Virus record (IMG/VR): IMGVR_UViG_3300020187_000022
Span: 1-64,000 of that record
Source of the DNA: a virus
Direction: 5' to 3' (one strand)
Length of the DNA stretch: 64,000 nucleotides
Of the stretch, positions 30,872 to 39,427 are shown piece by piece. The notes under the pieces are model-generated. The model made no database searches. It saw only the letters and a list, made by a program, of their open reading frames with translations, and had not been told where the DNA came from. How positions within the stretch are numbered: the first letter of the stretch is position 1; every line of letters starts with the position of its first letter. The position numbers and the translations under genes were made by a program.

Positions 30872-32497
30872 ATGGAATACAAAAAATACTATTGGTTAAA
30901 TGAAGACAGTAGAACTTTCTTATCAAGAGGATATATAACAGAATCACCAGAGCAAAGAATTAAAGACATTGCAAATAAAGCAGAAAAGTATTTAAATATA
31001 AAAGGTTTTGCAGAAAAGTTTGAGGGTTATATGTCAAAAGGATATTACTCTTTATCTACACCGGTATGGATTAACTTTGGTAAGCAAAAGGGTTTACCCA
31101 TTAGCTGTTACGGATCTAATATAGATGATAACTTAGATAGTATCCTGAATGCTGGTCGTGAAATTGGAATGATGTCTAAGTATGGAGGTGGAACTTCTGC
31201 TTACTTAGGAAACATTAGAGCAAGAGGAACAGAAATATCTACAGGCGGTTTTGCAGATGGACCAGTTCATTATGCTAAGATATATGACACTGTGGTGGAT
31301 GTATGTAAACAATCTGAAGCTAGACGAGGAGCATGCGCAGCATACTTACCTGTAGAGCACTCTGATATTTTAGAGTTTTTAGACATTGGTACGGATGGTA
31401 ATCCTATTCAAAATCTTCAATATGGTGTTACAGTTGGTAATGCCTGGATGGAAGAGATGAAAGCCGGAGACAAAAACAAACGTAAAGTTTGGGCTAAGAT
31501 TATTCAAAACAGAAGTGAGATTGGATTTCCATACATAATGTTTAAAGATAACTCTAATAACAACTCTCCTTATAAAGAGATTGGTATGGAGATCACGGCT
31601 TCAAACTTATGTTCTGAGATTCAACTTCCTACAGATAGCTATAACTCTTTTGTATGTTGTTTAGGATCTATTAACTTATTACACTGGGACGAGATAAAAG
31701 AAACTGACGCAATTGAAACATATGTATATTTCTTAAATGCAGTGATGGATGAATTCATTATTAAGTCTGAGACTATGCCCGGTATGAAAAGAGCATTTAA
31801 CTTTGCTGAAAAACATAGAGCAATTGGCCTTGGTGTATTAGGTTACCATTCATTATTTCAATCAAAGCTTCTTGAGTTTGACTCACTACAAGCTAAAGGA
31901 TTAAACAGTGAGATATTTAGAACTCTTAAAGATAGAAGTGAGATTGCTTCTAGAGAGTTGCATAATGAGTATGGATATACATCTCTAAGAGAAGGGTATG
32001 CTAATACTACTCTTATGGCTATTGCTCCTACCAAGTCTAGTTCATTTATACACGGTGCTGTATCTATGGGTATAGAACCTATTAAATCTAACTACTTTAT
32101 TAAAGATCTTGCTAAGTCTAAAACAGTATATAAAAATCCGTTTTTAGAAGCTGAACTAGAAAAGTATGATTTAAATAACAGTAAGACCTGGCAGTCTATA
32201 CTTAAGAAAGATGGAAGTGTACAACATTTAGATTTTCCTAGTAAAGGAGTGTTCAAGTCTTTTGTTGAGATATCTCCTAAAGAGATTGTATTGCAAGCTG
32301 CTCAAAGACAAAAGTATATTGACCAGTCACAGTCATTAAACTTAATGATTGACCCATCTGTCTCAGCTAAAGATATTAATAAGTTGTATATGTATGCCTG
32401 GGAAGAAGGAGTTAAAACTTTATACTATCAGTTTAGTAAAAGTAGTGCACAGGATTTTGCACGTAATATATTAGAATGCTCAAGTTGTGAAGGATGA
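30872..32497 (+). CDS. nrdA: Ribonucleotide reductase class I large subunit, short form, 541 aa
   Basis: Catalytic subunit of RNR. Active-site Cys C79 in ISCYG, the N245-x-C247-x-E249 motif in NLCSE, the paired Cys in FVCCLGS, radical-transfer tyrosines in TLYYQFS, and C-terminal redox pair C536/C539. All key residues are present. At 541 residues it is about 200 shorter than E. coli NrdA and begins close to the catalytic barrel, so the N-terminal ATP-cone that shuts the enzyme off with dATP is missing. Its stop overlaps the next start (ATGA). Confidence 0.93.
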   Translation: MEYKKYYWLNEDSRTFLSRGYITESPEQRIKDIANKAEKYLNIKGFAEKFEGYMSKGYYSLSTPVWINFGKQKGLPISCYGSNIDDNLDSILNAGREIGMMSKYGGGTSAYLGNIRARGTEISTGGFADGPVHYAKIYDTVVDVCKQSEARRGACAAYLPVEHSDILEFLDIGTDGNPIQNLQYGVTVGNAWMEEMKAGDKNKRKVWAKIIQNRSEIGFPYIMFKDNSNNNSPYKEIGMEITASNLCSEIQLPTDSYNSFVCCLGSINLLHWDEIKETDAIETYVYFLNAVMDEFIIKSETMPGMKRAFNFAEKHRAIGLGVLGYHSLFQSKLLEFDSLQAKGLNSEIFRTLKDRSEIASRELHNEYGYTSLREGYANTTLMAIAPTKSSSFIHGAVSMGIEPIKSNYFIKDLAKSKTVYKNPFLEAELEKYDLNNSKTWQSILKKDGSVQHLDFPSKGVFKSFVEISPKEIVLQAAQRQKYIDQSQSLNLMIDPSVSAKDINKLYMYAWEEGVKTLYYQFSKSSAQDFARNILECSSCEG

Positions 32498-32766
32498 TAA
32501 AAGATTTTAAAGTTTGGTGGAAAAGATTGCTAAAGCAAATGGTAAGGGATAGAAGATTATCCCCTGCTGAACGCTTAGGAACAAGAGTGGGTTACATGGG
32601 TGTAGGTTTTTTAATCTGCGCCCAATGGACCCTTGAGCCAGTATTATTTATAGTTGGTTTTATTTGTGTATTGATTCAAGTATCAATTCGTAGACAATGG
32701 AATTTAGTAGCTCTTCAACTTAATGGTTTACTAGCTTGGCTAATACATTTTATTATGGGCCTATAA
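32494..32766 (+). CDS. Small membrane protein downstream of nrdA, 90 aa
   Basis: A basic first third (KVWWKRLLKQMVRDRR) followed by two hydrophobic segments at about 34-60 and 74-88. Coupled to nrdA by a 4-nt overlap. It ends 9 nt before the convergent spanin-like gene. No function visible; topology suggests the basic end is inside the cell. Confidence 0.55.
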   Translation: MIKDFKVWWKRLLKQMVRDRRLSPAERLGTRVGYMGVGFLICAQWTLEPVLFIVGFICVLIQVSIRRQWNLVALQLNGLLAWLIHFIMGL

Positions 32767-32775
32767 TAGTGATTG

Positions 32776-33087
32776 TTATTTTCTAAGCAAGCTTTGATTT
32801 TCTTTTTTTAAGTAGTCAACTTCTACTCTAAGGGCGTGAACTTCCGCAACTAGGTCTAAAACCTGCTGCCTTAATATATCCTTTTCTTTACCACTACTTT
32901 CTAATAAGTCTTCTAGGTTGGTAACCCTAGTTTTTAAATCATTTCTATATTGCACACCCTCATTGTTTTGTAATTCAAATCTTTTTTCTTCTATATTAGA
33001 TTTTAGTTTAGCTTCAAAATATCTCCAAATAGAAGCGGAGCCTAAAACGCCTATAACAGCTAATATTATTTGCAGAAAATTGTCCAT
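32776..33087 (-). CDS. Putative i-spanin (inner-membrane coiled-coil protein), 103 aa
   Basis: One N-terminal membrane segment (residues about 4-20), then a long heptad-rich charged helix to the end. This is the layout of an Rz-type inner spanin, with the coiled coil in the periplasm. It follows a lipoprotein gene (33121-33483) in the same direction, as expected for a two-gene spanin system that fuses inner and outer membrane at the end of lysis. A TM-coiled-coil family of unknown role occurs in Bacteroidetes phages, so the call is by architecture. Confidence 0.5.
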   Translation of the reverse strand: MDNFLQIILAVIGVLGSASIWRYFEAKLKSNIEEKRFELQNNEGVQYRNDLKTRVTNLEDLLESSGKEKDILRQQVLDLVAEVHALRVEVDYLKKENQSLLRK

Positions 33088-33120
33088 TGTGTATTATTTA
33101 TTGTTGTGCAACCAATCATA

Positions 33121-33483
33121 TTAATTTTTTTTAATTTTTGGCAATTGTTTGATTATAACAGGTTTAACTATAGGTTTAATTCGGGGTTTTGTTATTGGTT
33201 TTGTATGCATTACAGGTGGAACATAAGAATTTCTTATATTTATATTTGGAACAATGTAATTATTCCAATTTCTATATTGCCAGTTTTGTCTATAATGATA
33301 TCTAAAAGGGTCATCCTGACGAAGTATTCTAAATTTAAAGTCTCTGACTGGAACAGCAAGAGTATCACCTTTCTCTGTTATTGTTAAAATACTTTTAATC
33401 TTATAACTAGTAGATATATTATATGTACCGCAAGATGAAAATGTTGCTAGTAATAATATTAATAAAATGAATAGTTTTTTCAT
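33121..33483 (-). CDS. Putative o-spanin lipoprotein, 120 aa
   Basis: The protein begins with a lipoprotein signal: basic start, Leu-rich core and lipobox FSSC with Cys at about 18. The mature part has a beta-rich domain and, from about residue 90, a Pro/Lys-rich tail with repeated KPI/KPV units. A Pro-rich lipoprotein beside a TM-coiled-coil gene resembles the Rz1/Rz outer/inner spanin pair. An unrelated virion or exclusion lipoprotein is the alternative. A weak promoter-like repeat precedes it. Confidence 0.5.
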   Translation of the reverse strand: MKKLFILLILLLATFSSCGTYNISTSYKIKSILTITEKGDTLAVPVRDFKFRILRQDDPFRYHYRQNWQYRNWNNYIVPNINIRNSYVPPVMHTKPITKPRIKPIVKPVIIKQLPKIKKN

Positions 33484-33510
33484 AACTGTTAGAGTGTGAC
33501 TTTAAACCCT

Positions 33511-33526
33511 ATATAATAATATACAC
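33511..33526 (-). promoter_or_regulatory. Weak match to the minus-operon leader motif
   Basis: GTGTATATTATTATAT on the minus strand resembles the TTTGTATATTAATA core of the leaders at 29250 and 61736. It lies after the terminator at 33550 and 28 nt before the lipoprotein start, where a promoter is needed. The AT-rich content makes chance similarity possible. Confidence 0.3.
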
Positions 33527-33549
33527 TATTTATATGGTATATAAAAAGA

Positions 33550-33577
33550 AAACTCCCTAGAATTACCTAGAGAGTTT
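33550..33577 (-). terminator. Terminator of the giant virion operon
   Basis: AAACTCCCTAG pairs with CTAGAGAGTTT (10 of 11 pairs) around loop AATTAC. On the minus strand it is followed by a T-rich run (33543-33550 as A on plus). It lies 6 nt after the stop of the 1943-residue gene, ending the operon that runs from about 61736. Confidence 0.8.
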
Positions 33578-33583
33578 AAACTT

Positions 33584-36500
33584 TTAATTAGCTAAAAACT
33601 TTTGTTCTTTTATTAAATTTTCCCATTTCTGTATACTATATAAAATAGGCATGGCATCTCGCCAAGCTTTGTTAACTTTTAGTTGACCTTTATTAGGTTT
33701 ATTTTGATAAACATATTCTGAGTCAGCATAAAAACCATCTTTACCTTTAATTATATATCCGGCTGGTGTCCAGAAACTTAACTTTAAAGCTTCTCCTAAA
33801 TTACCCAATGCTTTAGCAGAGACAATAGGTGACTTCGCCATTTGAAACATTTGTACAGGATCAATAAACAAAACAAGTTCTTTATAAAGTCTATCACCCT
33901 GGTACCTTGCCAAGTGTTTAAGTCTTTTTTTCGTATCATCATCATCAGCATCACCTGCTAAAACACTATCCATTATTGTATTTATTAAACTTACAGTCAT
34001 CATAATGCTTATTTCACCCATCGTTCTATAGACTCCAAAGAGTTTATTGGATGCTCTTTGTTCTGCAAATCCACCACCTTGATCAGCTGTAACCTTTTTA
34101 AAACCTTCACCGAACTTTCTTATATCTCTATTACCGGCCCAGATCTGTTGTTTAGAATACGCTAAGAATTTCCAAAAGGATTTATACCTACCTTCCATCC
34201 AACCTAAGTTTTCATCAAAGTACTCTCCTTGAAATCTAGCTCTAATTGCGGGTGCAACCCATTTGTGAAACTGTGCTGCTAAATTACCTAATGTATAACT
34301 TTGTATAACCATTCTATCTTCTGCAGCATAGTTACCATGGATTTGTTTATTTACTTCACGCACTTTATTTCTAAAAGCATATCTCCATTTATCAGTATAC
34401 TCTTCTATTGTACCATCTTTGTTTATTACTTTTGTAAACCCTTCAGGTAATGACAGCTCATGGGTTTGACCATTAAACTGCATTGCATCATATAATGATA
34501 ATGTTTCACCAGTACTCTCATTAAGTACATCTGTATCCATTAGCATTGCTATACCAACTTTAGTTTGTACATTATATTCTGCAGCATCTTGCATAACATA
34601 ACCCCAAGCTTTAAATCTTGACCATAAACTTTTTGTATCATTTTTTCTAGATGATTCACGTATGTCTGTTGAGTCATCCATCATTCTAAATAAATCTACA
34701 AAAGCTTCATACTTATTGTTAGCTTTATCAGGATCATAATCTGATTTGTTTAAACCCAGTAAACCTAACGTAGCAATGTCTGCTATATCACCAACACCAC
34801 TACCTGTTCTTTGTATAATACCAGGTAGAGCTGTAACATTATACTCTTTACTTGCTCTAAAATAACTCTTCTTAGTAAAAAATCTACTACCCAACATTTC
34901 TATATTGTTGTTGATTCTACCCATCAAGTAGTTATTAAAGTTACCAAAAGGGTTAAACGCTACATATGCTAAAGAAGATTGTGATATTAATGCATTTGCA
35001 AACTTATCAAAAAATCCTTGGCTTACCAATTCATTGTCATAGTATACCATTGACATATATGCTTGCGCTCTTTTAAGCACGTTAGACTCTCCAGATGTTT
35101 CTTTAGTAAAACCTACTTTTTTTAGTATACCCGTTGATGTACGCCCAAGTAAAGTTGTGTTTTTATCTGAAGGACTGTATTCTTTATTTGTTATAACTCT
35201 TATTATTGCTGCTAAAGTATCTTCTATTTCACCCATTACTTCGTAATGCTCAGCCATAGCACTAAACTTCAATAAACTTGATCCTAAATCAGAACTTATT
35301 TCACCTACAGATGGTTGTATTCTTAATTTAGCAAGCCTTCCTTCAAGAACAGCTTTATCAGCTTTATATCTTTCCGGTGCCATCCTTCCTTTTTTATATA
35401 TATTTTCAAGATCTACAAGTTCCGCTTCTACTGCTTCTAGTGCACCATCTACTCTTGGACTTCCTGTAAAACCTACAGGCATAGAGTTTATAAAGTTTCC
35501 GTTTTCATCAAGCAAAACAGTTTTTTGCGTTGCTGTTTCAGTGACTAAGTTTTTAACTGATCTAACTGTACCAGCAAACATTTTGGTAAAGAATCCAGAT
35601 TTATTTTTTATATCATCTAATAAAGTATCCCTTACCAAAGGCACCTTACCTAACATTTGTTGTCTTGTATTATCAGGAAGCTTTGCTAATAATTCTTTTT
35701 CATAGTATTGTATATAAATTTCATAGAATTCTCTCTGTGCAATTGATAAAGCATCTGTTTTAGTTGGATCAAATATAGCCTTGTATTTCTCACTACGCAT
35801 GTCTTGCCCTAGTGTTCCATCTTCATTTATTGTAAATGGATTTGCAACTCTATACTTAACTTTAGGAAATAACCCTTTTGCATTTTTTTCTATTACACCT
35901 GTAGGATTACCATCTACATCATTTTCTGCTTTATTGTATCTAGTAGTGTCAAAGTATTTTAAAATAAATTGATCGTACTCCGCATCTTTAACTCCAATTT
36001 TTCTTTGCCACTTACCGTAAGTACCATTACTCACCCATGTTTCCCACTTTCGTCTTTCTTGTAAAAACTCATCTGTGTATCTGTGATATTCTCCATCTAT
36101 TCTATTACCATTCTCATCAGATCTTTCAGCTCTCCAAAAATTTGAGTTTGCTCTTTTCTTTAAAGCTAAGTCAATATTATAATCTATATCTTCTTTTTTT
36201 GCTTTTAGAATGTCTTTAACATCTCTATACTGATACATATGACCATTGACATCTATTAAAGCTTGTCTTAATTCAAATTGTTTATCAGAATACAATCCTC
36301 CAATTTCTTTTACATAAGTACCTGCACGCTTTCCTTCTGAGTCAAAGTCAAGCATAAAGTCATATATTTGATTTTTACTTCTACCATCAAGCTTTAGCAA
36401 TTTATTAGCAGCTGTGCTCAATACATTTTCTCTAAAAGCAATTTTATCTAAAAGGATTTGTTTTTGTTCTTTATATATTTTATCAATTACTGCAAGTAAA

Positions 36501-39415
36501 GTATCATCTTGAGTAGCTAGATCTCTAGTTAATAAATCTCCTGTACTAATATCATTACCTATTGTAAGTTCATCTATTAAATCTTGCTCAGTAAAACCTC
36601 CTTCAATACCAAACTTTTTGTTAGATCTGTTTTTGACTACTTCCTTAACAAAATTAAATATAGCATCATTTACAAGACCTTCTCGCCCTGCTTTTAATAC
36701 ACTACCTCCAACAAGTTTATTTCGTTCTAGTAGTAATTTAAATACTAATGTTTGTTGTGTTGCATTTAAATCTGGTGATTCACTAATATTATATAAGATT
36801 TCATAAGCAGATATAAACCTGTTAAAATTTAAAACATAACTAATAAATTCTCGTTTTGAAACGTTATTTGGATCAGATATATATGCAGTAAACTCTCTAA
36901 TTTGTTTTAGAGCATCACTTAATAATGCAGAATATACTTTTGATTGCTCGTTAGGACCTTTATTCATCCCTTGATTAATGTATGCTAAGGTTCTAATTTG
37001 ATAATCTCTTTGTTCTTTTTCAGTCTTATTAGTAAATACTGTTTTACCCTTAGAGTTTGCTGTTAATGCTTCTTGCATTGCAACAGAATAATTTTCTAAT
37101 GTTGCATAAATAGCATTCACTTCACGCTGAGGTTTAGCCTCTACTGTGGTTTTTGTTTGAGATTTTGCATTAGGATCTTGATCTCCTCTGTATGAAGAGT
37201 TTTCTTGATTCTTAATAGCAGCATCCATTTTTTGCTTATTAAGATTATCTTTTGTAGATGGGATAAGCATATCTACATAGCGTCTGTTTTCACTTGGTAG
37301 AGTTTCTGTATGATCATAACTCCCTTCAAAATTCCAAGTACCTAAGTACTTTTGTTCTTTCCCTTTACCTTTTATATCAACTTTGATATGGAATGTAGAA
37401 GCAGACATATCACCTTCAGAAACAGTGTATCCCATATTTTCAAACATTCTTCTATATAGATTTACTTGTAGATTGTGTTGAGCATTTGTAGAAAGTCTAT
37501 CTACTCCTTTTTGTTTTAGTTTACTATCAGCGGGTAATTCCCACGTTTTTCCTTCGTACCTAGTTTCTTCTCTAAAACCTGTTGCAGTAGGTTTTTTATA
37601 TGTTTCAAGAATAGAATTTTTACTTGTTTTTAAATCTACTATTCTAATACTACCATCTGTTTCTATAATAATTAAATCTGCTGTACCAGCTATTTTTGTA
37701 GCTTTATCAAATACAATTACTTGAGATAAAGCAATACTACCAGGTGGCATTAAATCATTAATTATCACACCCATATCTTTAAATGCTTGTCTTGCCTGTT
37801 CTTCATTAAGAATTTTCATGTCTTTTATTATATCATCAAAATTCTCAAATGCTACAATAGCATCGGCTATGCGGTCAAGGTCATTACCCAGATCTAAATT
37901 TAATTCAACAGACTCAAGCTTTTCAGTATCTAATCTTTTACCCTCTTTAATCTTTTCATTCCATTCCTTAACAGCATCCTTACGTTTTTGACCAGTCAAG
38001 TTTTTGATAGCTTCTGCTTTAGCAATTTTAGCTTCACCCTCCTTATTGGTAAGCTGACCTTTTATTGCTGTAGTAGCTGATGTATATACCTCGCCATTAA
38101 GTATATCCATATAAGTATGAGACTTCTCATCAAACACCATGATGGTATCTGATTCATTTGCATTAGCAGCACTTACAGATAATGTTTCTAGTGGTTTACC
38201 CGGAGCATGTTTAGCCACATGCATAAGTTTGTCCACTATTTCTTTTTGTATACCATTTGCAGAATCTTTAGCTTTGTCTATAACCCTTTGCTTTTCGGGG
38301 CTTAAAGAATACTTTACTCTTATATCTTTACGGATATTAAGATCAAAGTTTATTGCTTCTGTATTTAAAAGTTTTGCAATGTCACTAAACGTTGCAGTAG
38401 AACTAATTTGAGAAATAGGTATGGATCCTCCCGTTATTAGTTCGTGAAAATTATTGATTACTGATTTTAACCACTCCAATGCTTCTTTAACTAAATTAAC
38501 AAAAGAAGTTGTAGGTTTTGTTTCATATTCTTTTTTGAAGTGTCTAGCTAGAGCTTGAGTTACTATCTCCATATCTCTGTCTTGATTGCTAAACCTTTGG
38601 CTAGAACTGTATGCAGCTTTAATACCTTCTACCATTTCTGGGAAGTTATTTTTTGCTTCAGAAAGTAAGCCATTATATAATGTAGGATTCTCGTTTTGTA
38701 TAGCATCTGTAAATGGATGTAATACTTCTTCTATAGCAATTTCATTTGTTACTCTACCCTTAACTAATATTACACGTCCTTGATAATAAAATGAATTTAC
38801 ATTATTAAAGCTTGAATCTTTTACTCTCTTTGATTTAGGAATGAGAGCATGCAGCTTTTTTGCTTCCTTAACACTTAAAACATTAATTGTTAACTGAGGA
38901 AATAGTTTACTAAGATGTGTTATAACAGAAACAGCTCTTGTTTGATCCCATGCTCGTGTTTTAGGAAGCATGTCTTTAGGTGTAATAACTTTAGGATCTA
39001 TGCTTATATATCTAGTTAACGGATTTATAGCTTGAGTTCTTGTAACAACATTTTGTGGTATATTATTTATTTTAAGATACTGACTAATTAAGTTATCATG
39101 ATATTTAAAAGCAGCTTTACTTGCTTGCCAATCACCTTTGAAGGTTCTTTTAACCATCATTCTGCCACCAAAGCTTACAATGTACCCTTTATCTTGTAAA
39201 TTTTTTAATACACTTTCACCAAAAGATTTTTGTTTTAATGCGTAAGCTAACTTAGATTTTTTAGTATACTCTGCAGCTTCTGTTACAGTAGGAAATGCAT
39301 CACTATCTTTAGTTTTTTGCCAAAGGTTAATTACGTTATTTGTTGCTATTTCAGTTTTATACACTGATTGCAACGCTTTATATTCCGCTGTATTTTTGTT
39401 AGGACACTTAGCCAT
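33584..39415 (-). CDS. Giant virion protein with embedded PD-(D/E)XK nuclease, 1943 aa
   Basis: Last gene of the virion operon. Residues about 215-300 resemble a zincin domain in which the motif reads EEVLHPF (E229-H233), so the first zinc His is replaced. Residues about 430-690 hold a RecB/Cas4-type nuclease: SHTYMDILNGEVYTS, GTADLII with D580, RIVDLKTSK with D594 and K596, and LQVNLYRRM as QxxxY. The remaining 1200 residues are largely helical, like ejected internal proteins of podoviruses. A nuclease delivered with the genome could trim DNA ends or cut host DNA. Nuclease motifs are clear; virion location is inferred from operon and size. Confidence 0.75.
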   Translation of the reverse strand: MAKCPNKNTAEYKALQSVYKTEIATNNVINLWQKTKDSDAFPTVTEAAEYTKKSKLAYALKQKSFGESVLKNLQDKGYIVSFGGRMMVKRTFKGDWQASKAAFKYHDNLISQYLKINNIPQNVVTRTQAINPLTRYISIDPKVITPKDMLPKTRAWDQTRAVSVITHLSKLFPQLTINVLSVKEAKKLHALIPKSKRVKDSSFNNVNSFYYQGRVILVKGRVTNEIAIEEVLHPFTDAIQNENPTLYNGLLSEAKNNFPEMVEGIKAAYSSSQRFSNQDRDMEIVTQALARHFKKEYETKPTTSFVNLVKEALEWLKSVINNFHELITGGSIPISQISSTATFSDIAKLLNTEAINFDLNIRKDIRVKYSLSPEKQRVIDKAKDSANGIQKEIVDKLMHVAKHAPGKPLETLSVSAANANESDTIMVFDEKSHTYMDILNGEVYTSATTAIKGQLTNKEGEAKIAKAEAIKNLTGQKRKDAVKEWNEKIKEGKRLDTEKLESVELNLDLGNDLDRIADAIVAFENFDDIIKDMKILNEEQARQAFKDMGVIINDLMPPGSIALSQVIVFDKATKIAGTADLIIIETDGSIRIVDLKTSKNSILETYKKPTATGFREETRYEGKTWELPADSKLKQKGVDRLSTNAQHNLQVNLYRRMFENMGYTVSEGDMSASTFHIKVDIKGKGKEQKYLGTWNFEGSYDHTETLPSENRRYVDMLIPSTKDNLNKQKMDAAIKNQENSSYRGDQDPNAKSQTKTTVEAKPQREVNAIYATLENYSVAMQEALTANSKGKTVFTNKTEKEQRDYQIRTLAYINQGMNKGPNEQSKVYSALLSDALKQIREFTAYISDPNNVSKREFISYVLNFNRFISAYEILYNISESPDLNATQQTLVFKLLLERNKLVGGSVLKAGREGLVNDAIFNFVKEVVKNRSNKKFGIEGGFTEQDLIDELTIGNDISTGDLLTRDLATQDDTLLAVIDKIYKEQKQILLDKIAFRENVLSTAANKLLKLDGRSKNQIYDFMLDFDSEGKRAGTYVKEIGGLYSDKQFELRQALIDVNGHMYQYRDVKDILKAKKEDIDYNIDLALKKRANSNFWRAERSDENGNRIDGEYHRYTDEFLQERRKWETWVSNGTYGKWQRKIGVKDAEYDQFILKYFDTTRYNKAENDVDGNPTGVIEKNAKGLFPKVKYRVANPFTINEDGTLGQDMRSEKYKAIFDPTKTDALSIAQREFYEIYIQYYEKELLAKLPDNTRQQMLGKVPLVRDTLLDDIKNKSGFFTKMFAGTVRSVKNLVTETATQKTVLLDENGNFINSMPVGFTGSPRVDGALEAVEAELVDLENIYKKGRMAPERYKADKAVLEGRLAKLRIQPSVGEISSDLGSSLLKFSAMAEHYEVMGEIEDTLAAIIRVITNKEYSPSDKNTTLLGRTSTGILKKVGFTKETSGESNVLKRAQAYMSMVYYDNELVSQGFFDKFANALISQSSLAYVAFNPFGNFNNYLMGRINNNIEMLGSRFFTKKSYFRASKEYNVTALPGIIQRTGSGVGDIADIATLGLLGLNKSDYDPDKANNKYEAFVDLFRMMDDSTDIRESSRKNDTKSLWSRFKAWGYVMQDAAEYNVQTKVGIAMLMDTDVLNESTGETLSLYDAMQFNGQTHELSLPEGFTKVINKDGTIEEYTDKWRYAFRNKVREVNKQIHGNYAAEDRMVIQSYTLGNLAAQFHKWVAPAIRARFQGEYFDENLGWMEGRYKSFWKFLAYSKQQIWAGNRDIRKFGEGFKKVTADQGGGFAEQRASNKLFGVYRTMGEISIMMTVSLINTIMDSVLAGDADDDDTKKRLKHLARYQGDRLYKELVLFIDPVQMFQMAKSPIVSAKALGNLGEALKLSFWTPAGYIIKGKDGFYADSEYVYQNKPNKGQLKVNKAWRDAMPILYSIQKWENLIKEQKFLAN

Positions 39416-39427
39416 AGTTTATTATTG

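Noticed and set aside
30872-32497. Intron or split nrdA explaining its short length
   Set aside because: All catalytic motifs from C79 to the C-terminal Cys pair are in one frame; only the N-terminal ATP-cone is missing, which is a known short form.
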